Positions 11,735-21,525 of a stretch of 64,000 nucleotides of DNA are shown piece by piece. Every line of letters starts with the position of its first letter. Position 1 is the first letter of the stretch. The notes below the pieces were generated by a model that searched no databases, was not told the origin of the DNA, and worked only from the letters and a program-made list of their open reading frames with translations. The stretch is from Pseudomonas caspiana (GTDB taxonomy: Bacteria > Pseudomonadota > Gammaproteobacteria > Pseudomonadales > Pseudomonadaceae). The stretch spans positions 450,866 through 514,865 of the forward strand of contig NZ_LOHF01000002.1 in NCBI RefSeq assembly GCF_002158995.1, in the 5' to 3' direction. The position numbers were made by a program, and so were the translations under genes.

Positions 11735-12202
11735 TCATTTAGCGTCTTTACTCACGGTATTGAGCAGAAATTTTCCGATAAGGTCTTCCAGCACAAGCGA
11801 CGACTGCGTGTCATGGATGGTACTGCCATCCTTCAGCAACCCGTCGTCGCCACCTACGCTGATACCCACATATTTCTCACCGAGCAAGCCAGCGGTCAAA
11901 ATCGATGCGGTGGAATCGAGAGGCAGGTTATCAACCTTTTTCTGTACTTCCATCGTCACGCGGCCGGTGAAAGTATCGCGATCCAGATCGATCGCAGTGA
12001 CCTTACCGATAGTGACCCCTGCCATGCTCACTTTGGCTCTGACAGTCAAACCGGCAATATTGTCGAAATTTGCATAAAGTTTATAAGTATCAGTGCTGGC
12101 ACTGGAGCTCAGACCGCTGACGCGCAGGGCAAGCAGGAGCAAAGCCAGTATCCCGGCCAGCAGGAACAGGCCGACACCTGTTTCGATGGTGCGGTTTTGC
12201 AT
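11735..12202 (-). CDS. mlaD: MlaD, MCE-domain lipid-binding subunit
   Basis: This 155-residue protein is anchored by one N-terminal membrane helix (residues about 8-26) and exposes one MCE domain to the periplasm. The domain begins YKLYANFDNIAGLTVRAKVS, with AGVTIGKVTAI following, and contains the LLGEKYVGISVGG strand. MlaD hexamers form the lipid channel above MlaE. Its start codon overlaps the last base of mlaE, so translation is coupled. Confidence 0.95.
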   Translation of the reverse strand: MQNRTIETGVGLFLLAGILALLLLALRVSGLSSSASTDTYKLYANFDNIAGLTVRAKVSMAGVTIGKVTAIDLDRDTFTGRVTMEVQKKVDNLPLDSTASILTAGLLGEKYVGISVGGDDGLLKDGSTIHDTQSSLVLEDLIGKFLLNTVSKDAK

Positions 12203-12999
12203 CAGAAATCTCCAAACATCAATGCGGTCAGAATAAAGTCCAGGCCTAACACGGCCAGGGAGGCATATACGACTGTTTTGGTCGTGGCACGACTGATCCC
12301 TTCTGAGGTGGGTTCGCAGTCGTAACCCTGGAACACGGCGATCCAGGTCACCACGAAGGCAAATACGACGCTCTTGATAACCCCGTTAATCACATCATCA
12401 ACGAAAGAAACGCTGTTTTGCATATTTGACCAGAAGGAACCTTCGTAAACCCCCAGCCAGTCGATTGCTACCCAGGAACCTCCCCAGATACCCACTACGC
12501 TAAAGATCATGGCCAGCAACGGCAGGGAAATGAACCCCGCCCACAACCGTGGCGCGACGATGTACTTGAGAGGGTCCACGCCGATCATTTCCAGACTGGA
12601 CAATTGCTCGGTGGACTTCATGTTGCCGATTTCGGCGGTCAATGCCGAACCGGCACGACCCGCGAACAGCAAAGCGGTGACTACCGGCCCCAACTCACGC
12701 AGCAGTGTCAGCGCAACCATTTGCCCGACAGCCTGCTCCGAACCGTATTTGGTCAGGATGCTGAACCCTTGCAGCGACAACACCATGCCGATGAACATGC
12801 CCGAGACGACAATAATCGCCAGCGACATGACACCCACCGAGTAAAGCTGCCTGACCAGCAACTGGAAACTGCCGCCGATTGAACTGCGCCCCAGCAACGC
12901 ATGAACAAGAAAGATCGCCGAACGTCCGAGGACAGCCAGGATATCTATTGCGGCACGCCCCAGCAGGCGTATCCGCTCCATTAGTGACTTCTTGCGCAT
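12202..12999 (-). CDS. mlaE: MlaE, permease of the Mla lipid ABC transporter
   Basis: This 265-residue MlaE/YrbE-family permease has five or six hydrophobic segments after an amphipathic N-terminus. The conserved block [24 protein letters not shown] region is present (here [20 protein letters not shown]), as is [20 protein letters not shown]. It pairs with MlaF in the inner membrane. The ATG overlaps the mlaF stop (TGATG), typical of tight operon packing. Confidence 0.95.
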   Translation of the reverse strand: MRKKSLMERIRLLGRAAIDILAVLGRSAIFLVHALLGRSSIGGSFQLLVRQLYSVGVMSLAIIVVSGMFIGMVLSLQGFSILTKYGSEQAVGQMVALTLLRELGPVVTALLFAGRAGSALTAEIGNMKSTEQLSSLEMIGVDPLKYIVAPRLWAGFISLPLLAMIFSVVGIWGGSWVAIDWLGVYEGSFWSNMQNSVSFVDDVINGVIKSVVFAFVVTWIAVFQGYDCEPTSEGISRATTKTVVYASLAVLGLDFILTALMFGDF

Positions 13000-13808
13000 C
13001 AGCGCTTCCCCAAAAGATCTTCGCGATAATCCGGCGCCGGATAATGAAACGGCACCGGGCCGTCCGGATTACCGGTCATGAATTGACGAATACGTGGATT
13101 GTCCGAGCCCATCAGTTCCTCGGGCGTACCCTGCCCCAGCACCTGACCATCGCCAACCACGTAAAGGTAATCGGCGATACTCGCCGTTTCGTCCAGATCA
13201 TGAGAAACCACGACACTGGTGATGCCGAGCGCGTCATTAAGCAACTTGATCAGACGAACCAGGACACCCATGGCAATCGGGTCCTGCCCAACAAACGGCT
13301 CGTCATACATAAGAATCTGCGGATCAAGGGCAATGGCCCTGGCCAGCGCCACGCGACGTTTCATGCCACCCGACAGCTCGTCGGGCATCAATTCGACAGC
13401 ACCGCGCAGTCCAACCGCCTGCAATTTCAGCAGGACGATGTCGCGGATCATTTCTTCAGGCAGCTCGGTATGAACGCGCAGTGGAAAGGCGACGTTCTCG
13501 AATACATCCAGATCAGTGAACAACGCACCACTCTGAAACAGCACGCCCATGTGCTTGCGCGCATCGAACAGATCGCTGCGCGACAGCGTGGGCAGGTTCT
13601 GACCGTTTACCCACACTTCGCCCGCAGACGGCCGCAACTGGGCGCCCATCAGACGCAGCAACGTGGTTTTGCCGCTGCCCGAAGGTCCCATGATGCCGGT
13701 GACTTTGCCACGGGGAATGCGAATATCGATATTTTCGAAAATGCTGCGCGTACCGCGCTTGAAGGAAACGCCCTTCAGCTCGATCGCGTAGGCGTTATCG
13801 GCGCTCAT
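12999..13808 (-). CDS. mlaF: MlaF, ATPase of the Mla lipid ABC transporter
   Basis: This 269-residue ABC ATPase powers phospholipid movement by MlaFEDB. It has Walker [10 protein letters not shown], signature [14 protein letters not shown] and Walker [14 protein letters not shown], plus the H-loop VVVSHDLDE. It is the first gene of the mla operon, which runs leftwards into ibaG and murA. The 289-base space before kdsD, on the opposite strand, must hold both promoters. Confidence 0.96.
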   Translation of the reverse strand: MSADNAYAIELKGVSFKRGTRSIFENIDIRIPRGKVTGIMGPSGSGKTTLLRLMGAQLRPSAGEVWVNGQNLPTLSRSDLFDARKHMGVLFQSGALFTDLDVFENVAFPLRVHTELPEEMIRDIVLLKLQAVGLRGAVELMPDELSGGMKRRVALARAIALDPQILMYDEPFVGQDPIAMGVLVRLIKLLNDALGITSVVVSHDLDETASIADYLYVVGDGQVLGQGTPEELMGSDNPRIRQFMTGNPDGPVPFHYPAPDYREDLLGKR

Positions 13809-14057
13809 CTAAACTCCTTGCGATGCAGCCTCACGTCCAGCTGCCGAGTCCCTGGCGGGAGACATGCTGTCTCGGTGGGCTGAACAGGCCGCGAACTATA
13901 CCACCGCTATATGGCGCCACCCAAGAGGAAGGCTGATCAATCAATATCGGCACAAACATTTTGCGACACTTCCCACAAAGACCACTCGCTTATCGCCATG
14001 CCGAACGATTAAAAGTAAAGCTCAACGATCAGACGTGAGGGAATCGCGCATTACCGC

Positions 14058-14063
14058 TATAAT
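14058..14063 (+). promoter_or_regulatory. Candidate -10 box of kdsD
   Basis: A perfect TATAAT lies 35 bases before the kdsD ATG in the mlaF/kdsD divergent space. The -35 region is weak. Confidence 0.4.
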
Positions 14064-14097
14064 CGCCGCCTTTTAGCTAACTGACCGATTTCTTGAC

Positions 14098-15072
14098 ATG
14101 AACCAAACCAGCGACCTGACCCAATCAGCACAACGCACCATCCGCCTCGAGATCGAAGCGGTGGAGGGCTTGTTAGCTCATATCGACGCGAATTTCGTCC
14201 AGGCTTGCGAGATGATTCTGGCAAGCAAGGGCCGCGTTGTCGTGGTTGGCATGGGCAAATCCGGCCATATCGGCAAGAAAATCGCTGCCACCCTGGCAAG
14301 CACCGGCACTACATCTTTTTTCGTCCACCCTGCCGAGGCCAGCCACGGCGACATGGGAATGATCACTTCCGGCGACATCATTCTGGCCTTGTCCAATTCG
14401 GGCACAACTGCCGAAATCGTGACACTGCTGCCACTGATCAAGCGCCTGGGCATCAAGATGATCAGCCTGACAGGCAATCCAGAGTCGACCCTGGCCGAAG
14501 CTGCCGACGTCAACCTCAACGCTCATGTCGAGCACGAAGCCTGTCCACTGAATCTGGCTCCAACCTCATCGACCACCGCCGCACTGGTCATGGGCGACGC
14601 CTTGGCAGTCGCGCTGCTGGAGGCCCGGGGCTTCACCGCTGAGGACTTCGCTTTTTCACATCCCGGTGGCGCACTGGGCCGCCGCCTGCTGCTCAAGGTC
14701 GAGCACGTCATGCACAGCGGCGACCAGTTGCCAAAAGTGCAACGCGGCACCCTTCTGCGCGACGCACTGATGGAAATGACGCGCAAGGGGCTGGGCATGA
14801 CTGCCATCCTCGAAGCTGACGGGCGCCTCGCCGGGATATTCACCGACGGTGATCTGCGCCGCACTCTGGATCGCCCGATCGACATTCGCCTCGCGACCAT
14901 AGATGACGTGATGACCCTGCATGGCAAAACGGCCCGTCCTGAAATGCTTGCCGCCGAAGCACTGAAAATAATGGAAGACAACCAGATCGGCTCACTCATC
15001 GTCGTCGATGAAAATGATAAGCCGGTAGGAGCTTTCAATCTGCAGGACCTGCTGCGCGCAGGCGTCATGTGA
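14098..15072 (+). CDS. kdsD: D-arabinose 5-phosphate isomerase
   Basis: This 324-residue enzyme interconverts D-ribulose 5-phosphate and D-arabinose 5-phosphate, the first step toward Kdo of LPS. The N-terminal SIS sugar-isomerase domain includes VVVGMGKSGHIGKKIAATLA and LALSNSGTTAEI. Two CBS domains form the C-terminal third (about 205-324). It opens the long plus-strand cluster kdsD-kdsC-lptC-lptA-lptB-rpoN-hpf-ptsN-rapZ-ptsO. Confidence 0.95.
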   Translation: MNQTSDLTQSAQRTIRLEIEAVEGLLAHIDANFVQACEMILASKGRVVVVGMGKSGHIGKKIAATLASTGTTSFFVHPAEASHGDMGMITSGDIILALSNSGTTAEIVTLLPLIKRLGIKMISLTGNPESTLAEAADVNLNAHVEHEACPLNLAPTSSTTAALVMGDALAVALLEARGFTAEDFAFSHPGGALGRRLLLKVEHVMHSGDQLPKVQRGTLLRDALMEMTRKGLGMTAILEADGRLAGIFTDGDLRRTLDRPIDIRLATIDDVMTLHGKTARPEMLAAEALKIMEDNQIGSLIVVDENDKPVGAFNLQDLLRAGVM

Positions 15073-15085
15073 AGGAGATTTGCAA

Positions 15086-15610
15086 ATGACCACAGATCTG
15101 CTGCAACGCGGCAAAAAAATCAAACTGGCGATTTTTGATGTCGACGGCGTACTGACCGACGGCCGCCTGTATTTCCTTGAAGACGGTAGCGAGTTCAAGA
15201 CTTTCAACACGCTGGACGGCCAAGGCATTAAAATGCTGATCGGTTCAGGCGTGACAACGGCCATTATCAGTGGTCGCAAAACGCCCGTAGTCGAGCGCCG
15301 GGCAAAGAATCTGGGCATCGCACATCTTTACCAGGGCCGTGAAGACAAGCTGGTGGTTCTCGACGAACTACTCGGCCAACTCGGCCTGAGTTACGAACAG
15401 GTCGCTTATCTGGGCGATGATCTGCCAGACTTGCCAGTCATTCGGCGTGTAGGCCTGGGCATGGCAGTGGCCAATGCGGCCAATTTTGTCCGGCAACACG
15501 CCCATGGCATTACCCAGGCACGAGGTGGCGAAGGCGCGGCGCGAGAGTTCTGTGAATTGATCATGAGCGCTCAAGGCAGCCTTGAAGCTGCCCACGCAGC
15601 CTACTTATAG
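15086..15610 (+). CDS. kdsC: 3-deoxy-D-manno-octulosonate 8-phosphate phosphatase
   Basis: This 174-residue HAD-superfamily phosphatase removes the phosphate from Kdo-8-P. The catalytic motif IFDVDGVLTDG near residue 20 and the late acidic motif YLGDDLPDLPV are present, and there is no cap domain, as expected for the tetrameric KdsC type. The ATG at 15086 follows an excellent GAAGGAGATT ribosome site; a TTG six bases earlier is less likely. It lies 13 bases after kdsD. Confidence 0.95.
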   Translation: MTTDLLQRGKKIKLAIFDVDGVLTDGRLYFLEDGSEFKTFNTLDGQGIKMLIGSGVTTAIISGRKTPVVERRAKNLGIAHLYQGREDKLVVLDELLGQLGLSYEQVAYLGDDLPDLPVIRRVGLGMAVANAANFVRQHAHGITQARGGEGAAREFCELIMSAQGSLEAAHAAYL

Positions 15611-15623
15611 ATAGAAGCCATTT

Positions 15624-16196
15624 ATGCTTAGCAAAAGAATTCGAACGCTTCTGACCCTCGGCGTGCTGGCATTTCTGCTGGCAGCCGCAGGCTACTGGAA
15701 TATCAGCCCGGAAAGCTTCATGGAGCAACCGGCTGCAGCTGTGGACGAAAGCGCCATCGATTTTTATGCGATCAATGCGCACAGCGTGCAATATCTGCCG
15801 GACGGCAAGTTGCAGTACGAAATGACCGCCGACAAGGTCGAGCATATCAAGGCCACTGACGTAACAATGCTGACCACGCCAGACCTGCAGATGTATCGTG
15901 GCACTCTTTACCCATGGCACATCCAGAGCAAAACGGGTGAAGTTTCACCTGGTGGCGAGCAGGTCGAGCTGATTGATTCGGTTCGCGTAGCACGAACCGA
16001 CGACAAAAACCGTACGACCATTATCACCAGTAGTCGAATGACCGTATTCCCACAGAAGCAATATGCGCAGACCGAGCAAGCCGTTAGAATCGACGGCGCT
16101 GGCGGTGTGACGACGGCCAAGGGAATGAAAGCGTATTTGAACGACGGCAGGATGGACCTGCTATCTAAAGTAAGAGGACAGTATGAGGCTCGTTAA
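15624..16196 (+). CDS. lptC: LptC, LPS export bitopic protein
   Basis: This 190-residue protein has one N-terminal membrane helix (residues about 7-25) and a periplasmic beta-jellyroll that receives LPS from LptB2FG and hands it to LptA. The family pattern YFTIEGYLPD-like start of the jellyroll is represented by AHSVQYLPDGKLQYEMTADK. It overlaps the start of lptA by 14 bases. Confidence 0.92.
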   Translation: MLSKRIRTLLTLGVLAFLLAAAGYWNISPESFMEQPAAAVDESAIDFYAINAHSVQYLPDGKLQYEMTADKVEHIKATDVTMLTTPDLQMYRGTLYPWHIQSKTGEVSPGGEQVELIDSVRVARTDDKNRTTIITSSRMTVFPQKQYAQTEQAVRIDGAGGVTTAKGMKAYLNDGRMDLLSKVRGQYEAR

Positions 16197-16728
16197 AACC
16201 CTTCCTTTTTTGCTCGGCCTGGGTGCAGCACTGGGAAGCGCGAGCGCCTGGTCCCTGCCGACTGATCGCGATCAGCCGATTCACATTCAGTCAGACGACG
16301 CACAACTCGATGACAAGAAAGGCGTTGCTACCTACAAGGGCAACGTAATCATCACCCAGGGTTCGATGAAGATCACAGGCAACACTGTGACCATCACACG
16401 TAATGCACAGGGCGAAGTCGACGTCTTCACATCGGTTGGCAACCTTGCCTACTACGAGCAAAAGCCGTCAGTGGACAAGCCAATCGTTCAAGCCTACGCG
16501 ATCACTATCCAGTACTACGCTGCACAGGATCGTATTGTGCTGATCGACAAGGCCAAGGTCATCAACGATGGCAACACCTCCGAAGGCGAGAAGATCGTTT
16601 ACGACACTGTGAAGCAGATCGTGAGCGCAGGTCGCGCCAATGGTGGCAGCAAAGTGACCACGCCACGACCGCGTATCGACATGGTTATCCAGCCGAAAAA
16701 GAAACCCGACCAGCAGAAGGCCCCGTAA
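16183..16728 (+). CDS. lptA: LptA, periplasmic LPS bridge protein
   Basis: This 181-residue OstA-family protein polymerises into the periplasmic bridge that conducts LPS. It has a Sec signal peptide ([20 protein letters not shown], cleavage near ASA-WS). The mature N-terminus [20 protein letters not shown] and [15 protein letters not shown] are typical. The C-terminal tail is Lys/Pro-rich. It overlaps lptC, and its stop codon shares a base with the lptB start. Confidence 0.94.
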   Translation: MRLVKTLPFLLGLGAALGSASAWSLPTDRDQPIHIQSDDAQLDDKKGVATYKGNVIITQGSMKITGNTVTITRNAQGEVDVFTSVGNLAYYEQKPSVDKPIVQAYAITIQYYAAQDRIVLIDKAKVINDGNTSEGEKIVYDTVKQIVSAGRANGGSKVTTPRPRIDMVIQPKKKPDQQKAP

Positions 16729-17453
16729 TGGCGACGCTGAAAGCCCAGCATCTGGCTAAAAGCTACAAGGGCCGTCAGGTCGTGCGTGATGTGAGCCTGT
16801 CCATCGACAGCGGTCAGATCGTAGGATTGCTGGGGCCTAACGGCGCTGGCAAGACCACATGCTTCTACATGATAGTCGGCTTGGTCCAGGCGGATCAGGG
16901 ACGCGTGCTGATTGACGATCTGGATGTAAGCCACCAGCCCATGCACGGCCGCGCCCGAGCAGGTATCGGCTACCTGCCGCAGGAAGCCTCGATCTTTCGC
17001 AAGCTGTCCGTAGCGGACAACATCATGGCGATTCTCGAAACTCGCCAGGAACTGGACCGCGAAGGACGCCGCAAGGAGTTGGAAAGCCTGCTTCAGGAAT
17101 TCCACATTACCCATATCCGCGACAACATGGGTATGAGCTTGTCCGGTGGTGAGCGCCGCCGGGTAGAAATCGCTCGTGCTCTAGCGACCTCGCCCAAGTT
17201 CATTCTGCTCGACGAACCTTTCGCTGGTGTAGACCCGATTTCGGTAGGCGATATCAAGCAGATCATCCACCATCTGAAAGCCAAGGGCATCGGCGTGCTG
17301 ATCACCGATCACAACGTCCGTGAAACCCTGGACATCTGTGAAACCGCTTACATCGTCAATGACGGGCAGTTGATCGCCGAAGGCGATTCGGAAACCATTC
17401 TGGCAAATCAGCTGGTGAAAGAGGTTTACCTCGGCCACGAGTTCCGCCTGTAA
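16728..17453 (+). CDS. lptB: LptB, ATPase of the LPS export complex
   Basis: This 241-residue ABC ATPase powers LPS extraction with LptF and LptG. It has Walker [15 protein letters not shown], signature [15 protein letters not shown], Walker [14 protein letters not shown] and H-loop [11 protein letters not shown]. It is the last LPS-export gene of this cluster; lptFG are elsewhere. A GC-rich hairpin without a T-run (17466-17485) follows. Confidence 0.96.
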   Translation: MATLKAQHLAKSYKGRQVVRDVSLSIDSGQIVGLLGPNGAGKTTCFYMIVGLVQADQGRVLIDDLDVSHQPMHGRARAGIGYLPQEASIFRKLSVADNIMAILETRQELDREGRRKELESLLQEFHITHIRDNMGMSLSGGERRRVEIARALATSPKFILLDEPFAGVDPISVGDIKQIIHHLKAKGIGVLITDHNVRETLDICETAYIVNDGQLIAEGDSETILANQLVKEVYLGHEFRL

Positions 17454-17465
17454 ATAAGCTGCGGT

Positions 17466-17485
17466 GCCCGCCGTTAAAGGCGGGC
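17466..17485 (+). other. GC-rich hairpin after lptB
   Basis: GCCCGCC and GGCGGGC form a perfect 7-bp stem with the loop GTTAAA, 13 bases after the lptB stop. No T-run follows, so it may be a partial terminator or an RNA-stability structure between lptB and rpoN. Confidence 0.5.
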
Positions 17486-17555
17486 AGGCCTGAGTGTTTG
17501 TGCTGATGCTTATTAAATACCAGCACACCCTAGGCAAACACTTCGGTTTCAGGCA

Positions 17556-17561
17556 TATAAT
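17556..17561 (+). promoter_or_regulatory. Candidate -10 box of rpoN
   Basis: A perfect TATAAT lies about 77 bases before the rpoN ATG. The -35 region is poor; a promoter here would let rpoN be expressed apart from the lpt genes. Confidence 0.35.
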
Positions 17562-17637
17562 TTGCTTATGTAGGCGCCCCGGCGCTCTGTAGTGGATGGC
17601 GCATGTGCGCCGGCGAATAAGGTGTTAAGCCCCAGCC

Positions 17638-19131
17638 ATGAAACCATCGCTAGTCTTGAGAATGGGCCAGCAGCTGACGATGACGCCGCAGCTGCAACAG
17701 GCCATCCGCTTACTCCAACTATCGACGCTGGACCTCCAACAGGAGATTCAGGAGGCGCTGGAGTCAAACCCTATGCTGGAACGCCAGGAAGAAGGCGACG
17801 ACTTCGACAACGCCGATCCGCTGGCTGACAACATCGAGCAGAAGCCCAACCCTGATGTTCAGGAGCCGACCTATCAGGAATCAGCTCCGACGGTGGACAA
17901 TCTTGAGGAAGGCGACTGGAACGAGCGTATCCCCAACGAACTGCCTGTCGATACCGCCTGGGAAGACGTCTATCAGACCAGCGCCAGCAGCCTGCCCAGC
18001 AACGATGACGATGAGTGGGACTTCACTACCCGCACCTCAGCCGGTGAAAGCCTGCAAAGCCATTTGCTCTGGCAACTGAATCTGGCACCGATGTCCGACA
18101 CCGATCGCTTGATCGCCGTGACACTGATCGACTGCATCAACAATCAAGGATATCTGGACGAGACGCTGGAAGAGATTCTCGACGCCTTTGATCCCGAGCT
18201 TGATATCGAGCTTGATGAGATCGAAGCCGTGCTGCACCGCATCCAGCAGTTTGAACCGGCCGGCATCGGCGCTCGCAATCTAAGCGAATGTCTGCTGCTG
18301 CAACTGCGCCAGCTTCCTGCAAAAACCCGTTGGCTCAGCGAAGCACAGCGCCTGGTCAGTGATTTCATTGACCTGCTCGGCAGCCGCGATTACTCGCAGT
18401 TGATGCGCCGCATGAAGCTCAAAGAGGATGAGCTGCGCCAGGTCATCGAACTGGTGCAAAGCCTCAACCCCCGGCCCGGTTCGCAAATCGAATCCACCGA
18501 AGCCGAATACGTGGTGCCGGATGTCATCGTCCGCAAAGACAATGAACGCTGGCTGGTTGAGCTCAATCAGGAATCAGTCCCGCGCCTGCGCGTGAACCCA
18601 CAGTACGCCGGTTTTGTCCGCCGCGCCGATACCAGCGCCGACAACACGTTCATGCGCAATCAGCTGCAAGAGGCACGCTGGTTCATCAAAAGCCTGCAGA
18701 GCCGCAACGAAACGCTGATGAAGGTCGCCACGCAAATCGTCGAACACCAGCGCGGCTTCCTTGAGTACGGCGATGAGGCTATGAAGCCACTGGTCCTGCA
18801 TGACATCGCTGAAGCGGTAGGCATGCACGAGTCGACCATCTCCCGTGTAACCACACAGAAATTCATGCATACCCCCCGCGGCATTTACGAGTTGAAATAT
18901 TTCTTCTCCAGCCACGTAAGCACCTCCGAAGGCGGTGAATGTTCGTCGACAGCGATTCGGGCGATCATCAAAAAACTGGTTGCGGCGGAAAATCAGAAAA
19001 AGCCGTTGAGTGACAGCAAGATCGCTGGTTTACTGGAGGCACAAGGCATTCAAGTAGCCCGTCGCACAGTAGCCAAATACCGCGAATCACTTGGCATAGC
19101 GCCGTCAAGCGAACGCAAGCGACTGATGTGA
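17638..19131 (+). CDS. rpoN: RNA polymerase sigma-54 factor
   Basis: This 497-residue sigma factor reads -24/-12 promoters and needs AAA+ activators. The Gln-rich region I ([20 protein letters not shown] onward) is complete, an acidic region II spans about 50-125, and the C-terminus has the helix-turn-helix and the RpoN box within [14 protein letters not shown]. Sigma-54 controls nitrogen use, motility and, in P. syringae, the type III secretion regulator hrpL. Followed by hpf, ptsN, rapZ and ptsO as in other proteobacteria. Confidence 0.97.
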   Translation: MKPSLVLRMGQQLTMTPQLQQAIRLLQLSTLDLQQEIQEALESNPMLERQEEGDDFDNADPLADNIEQKPNPDVQEPTYQESAPTVDNLEEGDWNERIPNELPVDTAWEDVYQTSASSLPSNDDDEWDFTTRTSAGESLQSHLLWQLNLAPMSDTDRLIAVTLIDCINNQGYLDETLEEILDAFDPELDIELDEIEAVLHRIQQFEPAGIGARNLSECLLLQLRQLPAKTRWLSEAQRLVSDFIDLLGSRDYSQLMRRMKLKEDELRQVIELVQSLNPRPGSQIESTEAEYVVPDVIVRKDNERWLVELNQESVPRLRVNPQYAGFVRRADTSADNTFMRNQLQEARWFIKSLQSRNETLMKVATQIVEHQRGFLEYGDEAMKPLVLHDIAEAVGMHESTISRVTTQKFMHTPRGIYELKYFFSSHVSTSEGGECSSTAIRAIIKKLVAAENQKKPLSDSKIAGLLEAQGIQVARRTVAKYRESLGIAPSSERKRLM

Positions 19132-19205
19132 CGAGAGGTACAGTAGTAGCCGAGCGAGCATTGCCCGTGAAGGCTTTACGCAACCCGGTTGCTAGCCACA
19201 GCGTT

Positions 19206-19242
19206 CCAGTGGCAGGCAAAAGCCTGCCTCTTTATGCACTGG
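19206..19242 (+). promoter_or_regulatory. Nested hairpin just upstream of hpf
   Basis: An inner perfect stem GGCAGGC/GCCTGCC with an AAAA loop (19211-19228) is followed by TCTTTAT, and an outer stem CCAGT/ACTGG (19206-19210 with 19238-19242) encloses it. The hpf ribosome site AAGGAG begins five bases later. It could act as a terminator/attenuator or as an RNA end protecting the hpf message. Confidence 0.5.
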
Positions 19243-19260
19243 CAATAAGGAGAAAGCGGT

Positions 19261-19569
19261 ATGCAAGTCAACATCAGTGGACATCAACTGGATGTGACCG
19301 ACGCCCTACGCGACTACATCACCGAAAAACTCGGACGACTGGAGCGCCACTTCGACAAGATCACTAATGTGCAGGTCATCATGGAGGTCGAGAAGCTGAA
19401 ACAGAAGATCGAAACCACCCTGCACGTCCCCGGAGGAAAGATCGTCGCCAATGCCGAACATGACGACATGTACGCGGCGATTGATCTTCTGACCGACAAG
19501 CTGGATAGACAACTGCTCAAGCATAAGGAAAAGCAGATCGGCCACCTTCAGGGTGCGACGGCTCGCTGA
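19261..19569 (+). CDS. hpf: Ribosome hibernation promoting factor (short HPF)
   Basis: This 102-residue protein binds the 30S decoding channel and promotes ribosome dimerisation in stationary phase. MQVNISGHQLDVTDALRDYI and the Lys-rich C-terminus DRQLLKHKEKQIGHLQ fit the short gammaproteobacterial type that works with RMF. It has an excellent ribosome site (AAGGAGAAAGCGGT) and a structured leader. It lies between rpoN and ptsN. Confidence 0.95.
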   Translation: MQVNISGHQLDVTDALRDYITEKLGRLERHFDKITNVQVIMEVEKLKQKIETTLHVPGGKIVANAEHDDMYAAIDLLTDKLDRQLLKHKEKQIGHLQGATAR

Positions 19570-19582
19570 TAACCCCCCAAAC

Positions 19583-20047
19583 ATGATCCGATTAGAAAAT
19601 ATCCTGACCCCCGGCCGTTCACTCGTGAACGTGCCGGGCGGCAGCAAGAAAAAAGTCCTCGAACAAATTGCCAACCTGATCGGCAGAGAAGTGCCTGATC
19701 TGGACTCGCAAGTCGTGTTCGAGAGCCTTGTCGCCCGCGAGAAACTTGGCTCTACCGGCTTTGGCAATGGCATCGCCATTCCGCACTGTCGCCTGAAGGG
19801 TTGTGCTTCGCCCATCAGTGCACTGCTGCACCTGAACGCCCCTGTAGATTTCGACGCCATCGACGGCGCGCCCGTGGACTTGCTGTTTGTCCTGCTGGTT
19901 CCGGAAGCCGCTACCGATGCACACCTGGAGTTGCTGCGCCAGATCGCCAGCATGCTCGACCGTAAAGAAGTGCGTGAACGCCTGCGCAGCGCCGCGAGCA
20001 ATGAAGCGCTCTATCAGGTGGTACTGAACGAGCAGAACGGGCACTAA
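19583..20047 (+). CDS. ptsN: EIIA-Ntr, nitrogen-related PTS regulator
   Basis: This 154-residue phosphocarrier receives phosphate from NPr (ptsO) and regulates metabolism and potassium transport rather than sugar import. The phosphorylated His68 lies in [11 protein letters not shown]. The ATG at 19583 ([20 protein letters not shown]) gives the family length; the reading that extends 10 codons upstream overlaps hpf and has no homology. It is followed three bases later by rapZ. Confidence 0.94.
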   Translation: MIRLENILTPGRSLVNVPGGSKKKVLEQIANLIGREVPDLDSQVVFESLVAREKLGSTGFGNGIAIPHCRLKGCASPISALLHLNAPVDFDAIDGAPVDLLFVLLVPEAATDAHLELLRQIASMLDRKEVRERLRSAASNEALYQVVLNEQNGH

Positions 20048-20049
20048 TC

Positions 20050-20907
20050 ATGCGCATGATCATCGTTAGTGGTCGCTCAGGCTCTGGCAAAAGCACGGCG
20101 CTTGATGTGCTGGAAGACAACGGCTTTTACTGCGTTGATAACCTTCCGGCCGGGCTTCTCCCGGAGCTTGCCGAACGCGCATTGATCAATACCGAACTCG
20201 CCGAACCGTTGTTAGCCGTATCTATCGATGCGCGCAATCTACCCAGCCACCTGACACGCTTCCCGCAGATGCTTGAAGAAGTTCGTTCACGCAATATCCA
20301 ATGCGACGTGCTGTACCTGGACGCAGATGAATCAACCCTCTTCAAGCGCTTCTCTGAAACCCGCCGTCGCCACCCATTAAGTAACGCCAACCGCTCACTG
20401 GCAGAAGCCATTCGGGACGAGACCGCGTTGCTGGGGCCGATCATTGATCTTGCCGACCTGAAGATCAACACGACCCACCTGAACCTCTATCAACTGCGCG
20501 ATACGCTGAAGCTTCGCTTGCTGAACAAGCCGGAGCCGGGTACGGCATTCCTGATCGAGTCCTTCGGGTTCAAGCGCGGCATGCCGGTGGATGCCGATCT
20601 GGTGTTCGACGTCCGCTGCTTGCCCAACCCCTACTGGAAGCCTGAACTGCGAGAGCAGTCGGGCAAGGACCAGGCGGTTGTCGACTACCTGGCTGCGCAG
20701 CCTGATGTCGAAGAGATGTTTCAGGACATATTCACTTATCTCAACAAGTGGTTGCCGCGCTTCGCTGCCAGTAACCGCTCGTACGTCACTATAGCCATAG
20801 GCTGTACCGGCGGCCATCACCGCTCGGTGTACCTGACCGAGCGTCTGGGTCAGGTCCTGCAACAATCCCTCAAAAACGTTCAGGTTCGCCACCGCGACTT
20901 AAGCTGA
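20050..20907 (+). CDS. rapZ: RNase adapter protein RapZ
   Basis: This 285-residue P-loop protein has Walker A GRSGSGKS at residues 8-15 and the C-terminal metabolite-binding signature [14 protein letters not shown]. In E. coli RapZ senses glucosamine-6-phosphate and directs RNase E to GlmZ; GlmZ is not known from Pseudomonas, so its target here may differ. It lies between ptsN and ptsO, the conserved location. Confidence 0.94.
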   Translation: MRMIIVSGRSGSGKSTALDVLEDNGFYCVDNLPAGLLPELAERALINTELAEPLLAVSIDARNLPSHLTRFPQMLEEVRSRNIQCDVLYLDADESTLFKRFSETRRRHPLSNANRSLAEAIRDETALLGPIIDLADLKINTTHLNLYQLRDTLKLRLLNKPEPGTAFLIESFGFKRGMPVDADLVFDVRCLPNPYWKPELREQSGKDQAVVDYLAAQPDVEEMFQDIFTYLNKWLPRFAASNRSYVTIAIGCTGGHHRSVYLTERLGQVLQQSLKNVQVRHRDLS

Positions 20908-20923
20908 AAGGACTTCCTCTGCG

Positions 20924-21196
20924 ATGCCCGCTCTTCAAATAACCATTATCAACAAGCTGGGTCTGCACGCCCGCGCAGCCGCCAAATTCGTTGGGGTCGC
21001 CGGCAAGTTTCCCTGTCAGATCCGCGTGGGGCGCTCACCGGAAAGCATGGTCGACGGCAAAAGCATCATGGCAGTTATGATGCTCGCCGCAGGCAAAGGC
21101 ACAGAGATTCACCTTTCGACCGAAGGCGACCAGGAGCAGGCAGCGCTGGATGGTCTGGTTGAATTGATTAACAACAAGTTTGATGAGGGGGAGTAA
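20924..21196 (+). CDS. ptsO: NPr, HPr-like phosphocarrier of the nitrogen PTS
   Basis: This 90-residue HPr-family protein passes phosphate from EI-Ntr (PtsP) to EIIA-Ntr. The phosphorylatable His15 lies in NKLGLHARAAAKFV, and the regulatory-serine region is SMVDGKSIMAVMML. It ends the kdsD-to-ptsO cluster. In P. aeruginosa, as I recall, the ZIP gene follows directly; here a toxin-antitoxin pair and phnA intervene. Confidence 0.95.
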   Translation: MPALQITIINKLGLHARAAAKFVGVAGKFPCQIRVGRSPESMVDGKSIMAVMMLAAGKGTEIHLSTEGDQEQAALDGLVELINNKFDEGE

Positions 21197-21219
21197 TTGT
21201 AGAGCTCGGAGGAAAGCCT

Positions 21220-21525
21220 TCAACTCGCGAAATTTTCGATCTTGACCTGTCCATCAGGAAAAGTAGCAACGATCTCCAACTCTCCACCCATTGCGCGGAT
21301 GTAATTGCGCAATGTACTAATGTACATGTCCGTGCGACGCTCCATTTTTGAAATAGCTGCCTGATTTACGTGCAACGTCTTGGCCAGAGTCGCCTGGCTC
21401 AACGCTTTTGCTTGCCGCAATTCGTGAAGCGGCATTTGCTCCAGGTGCTCTTGATACAACCGATCAGCAGCAGCAAGGGAATCAGGCGACATACGCGCTT
21501 GCAGCTCGGAGAATTTTTTAGCCAT
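21220..21525 (-). CDS. HigA-type antitoxin (XRE helix-turn-helix)
   Basis: This 101-residue protein has a Cro/C1-type helix-turn-helix (LSQATLAKTLHVNQAAISKM, about residues 43-62) and likely represses its own operon while neutralising the adjacent toxin. It is encoded after the toxin, with an eight-base overlap, which is the HigBA order. Its N-terminus ADRLYQEHLE resembles the C-terminus of the toxin (AERLYREHLE). The pair is inserted in the middle of otherwise conserved core synteny. Confidence 0.88.
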   Translation of the reverse strand: MAKKFSELQARMSPDSLAAADRLYQEHLEQMPLHELRQAKALSQATLAKTLHVNQAAISKMERRTDMYISTLRNYIRAMGGELEIVATFPDGQVKIENFAS

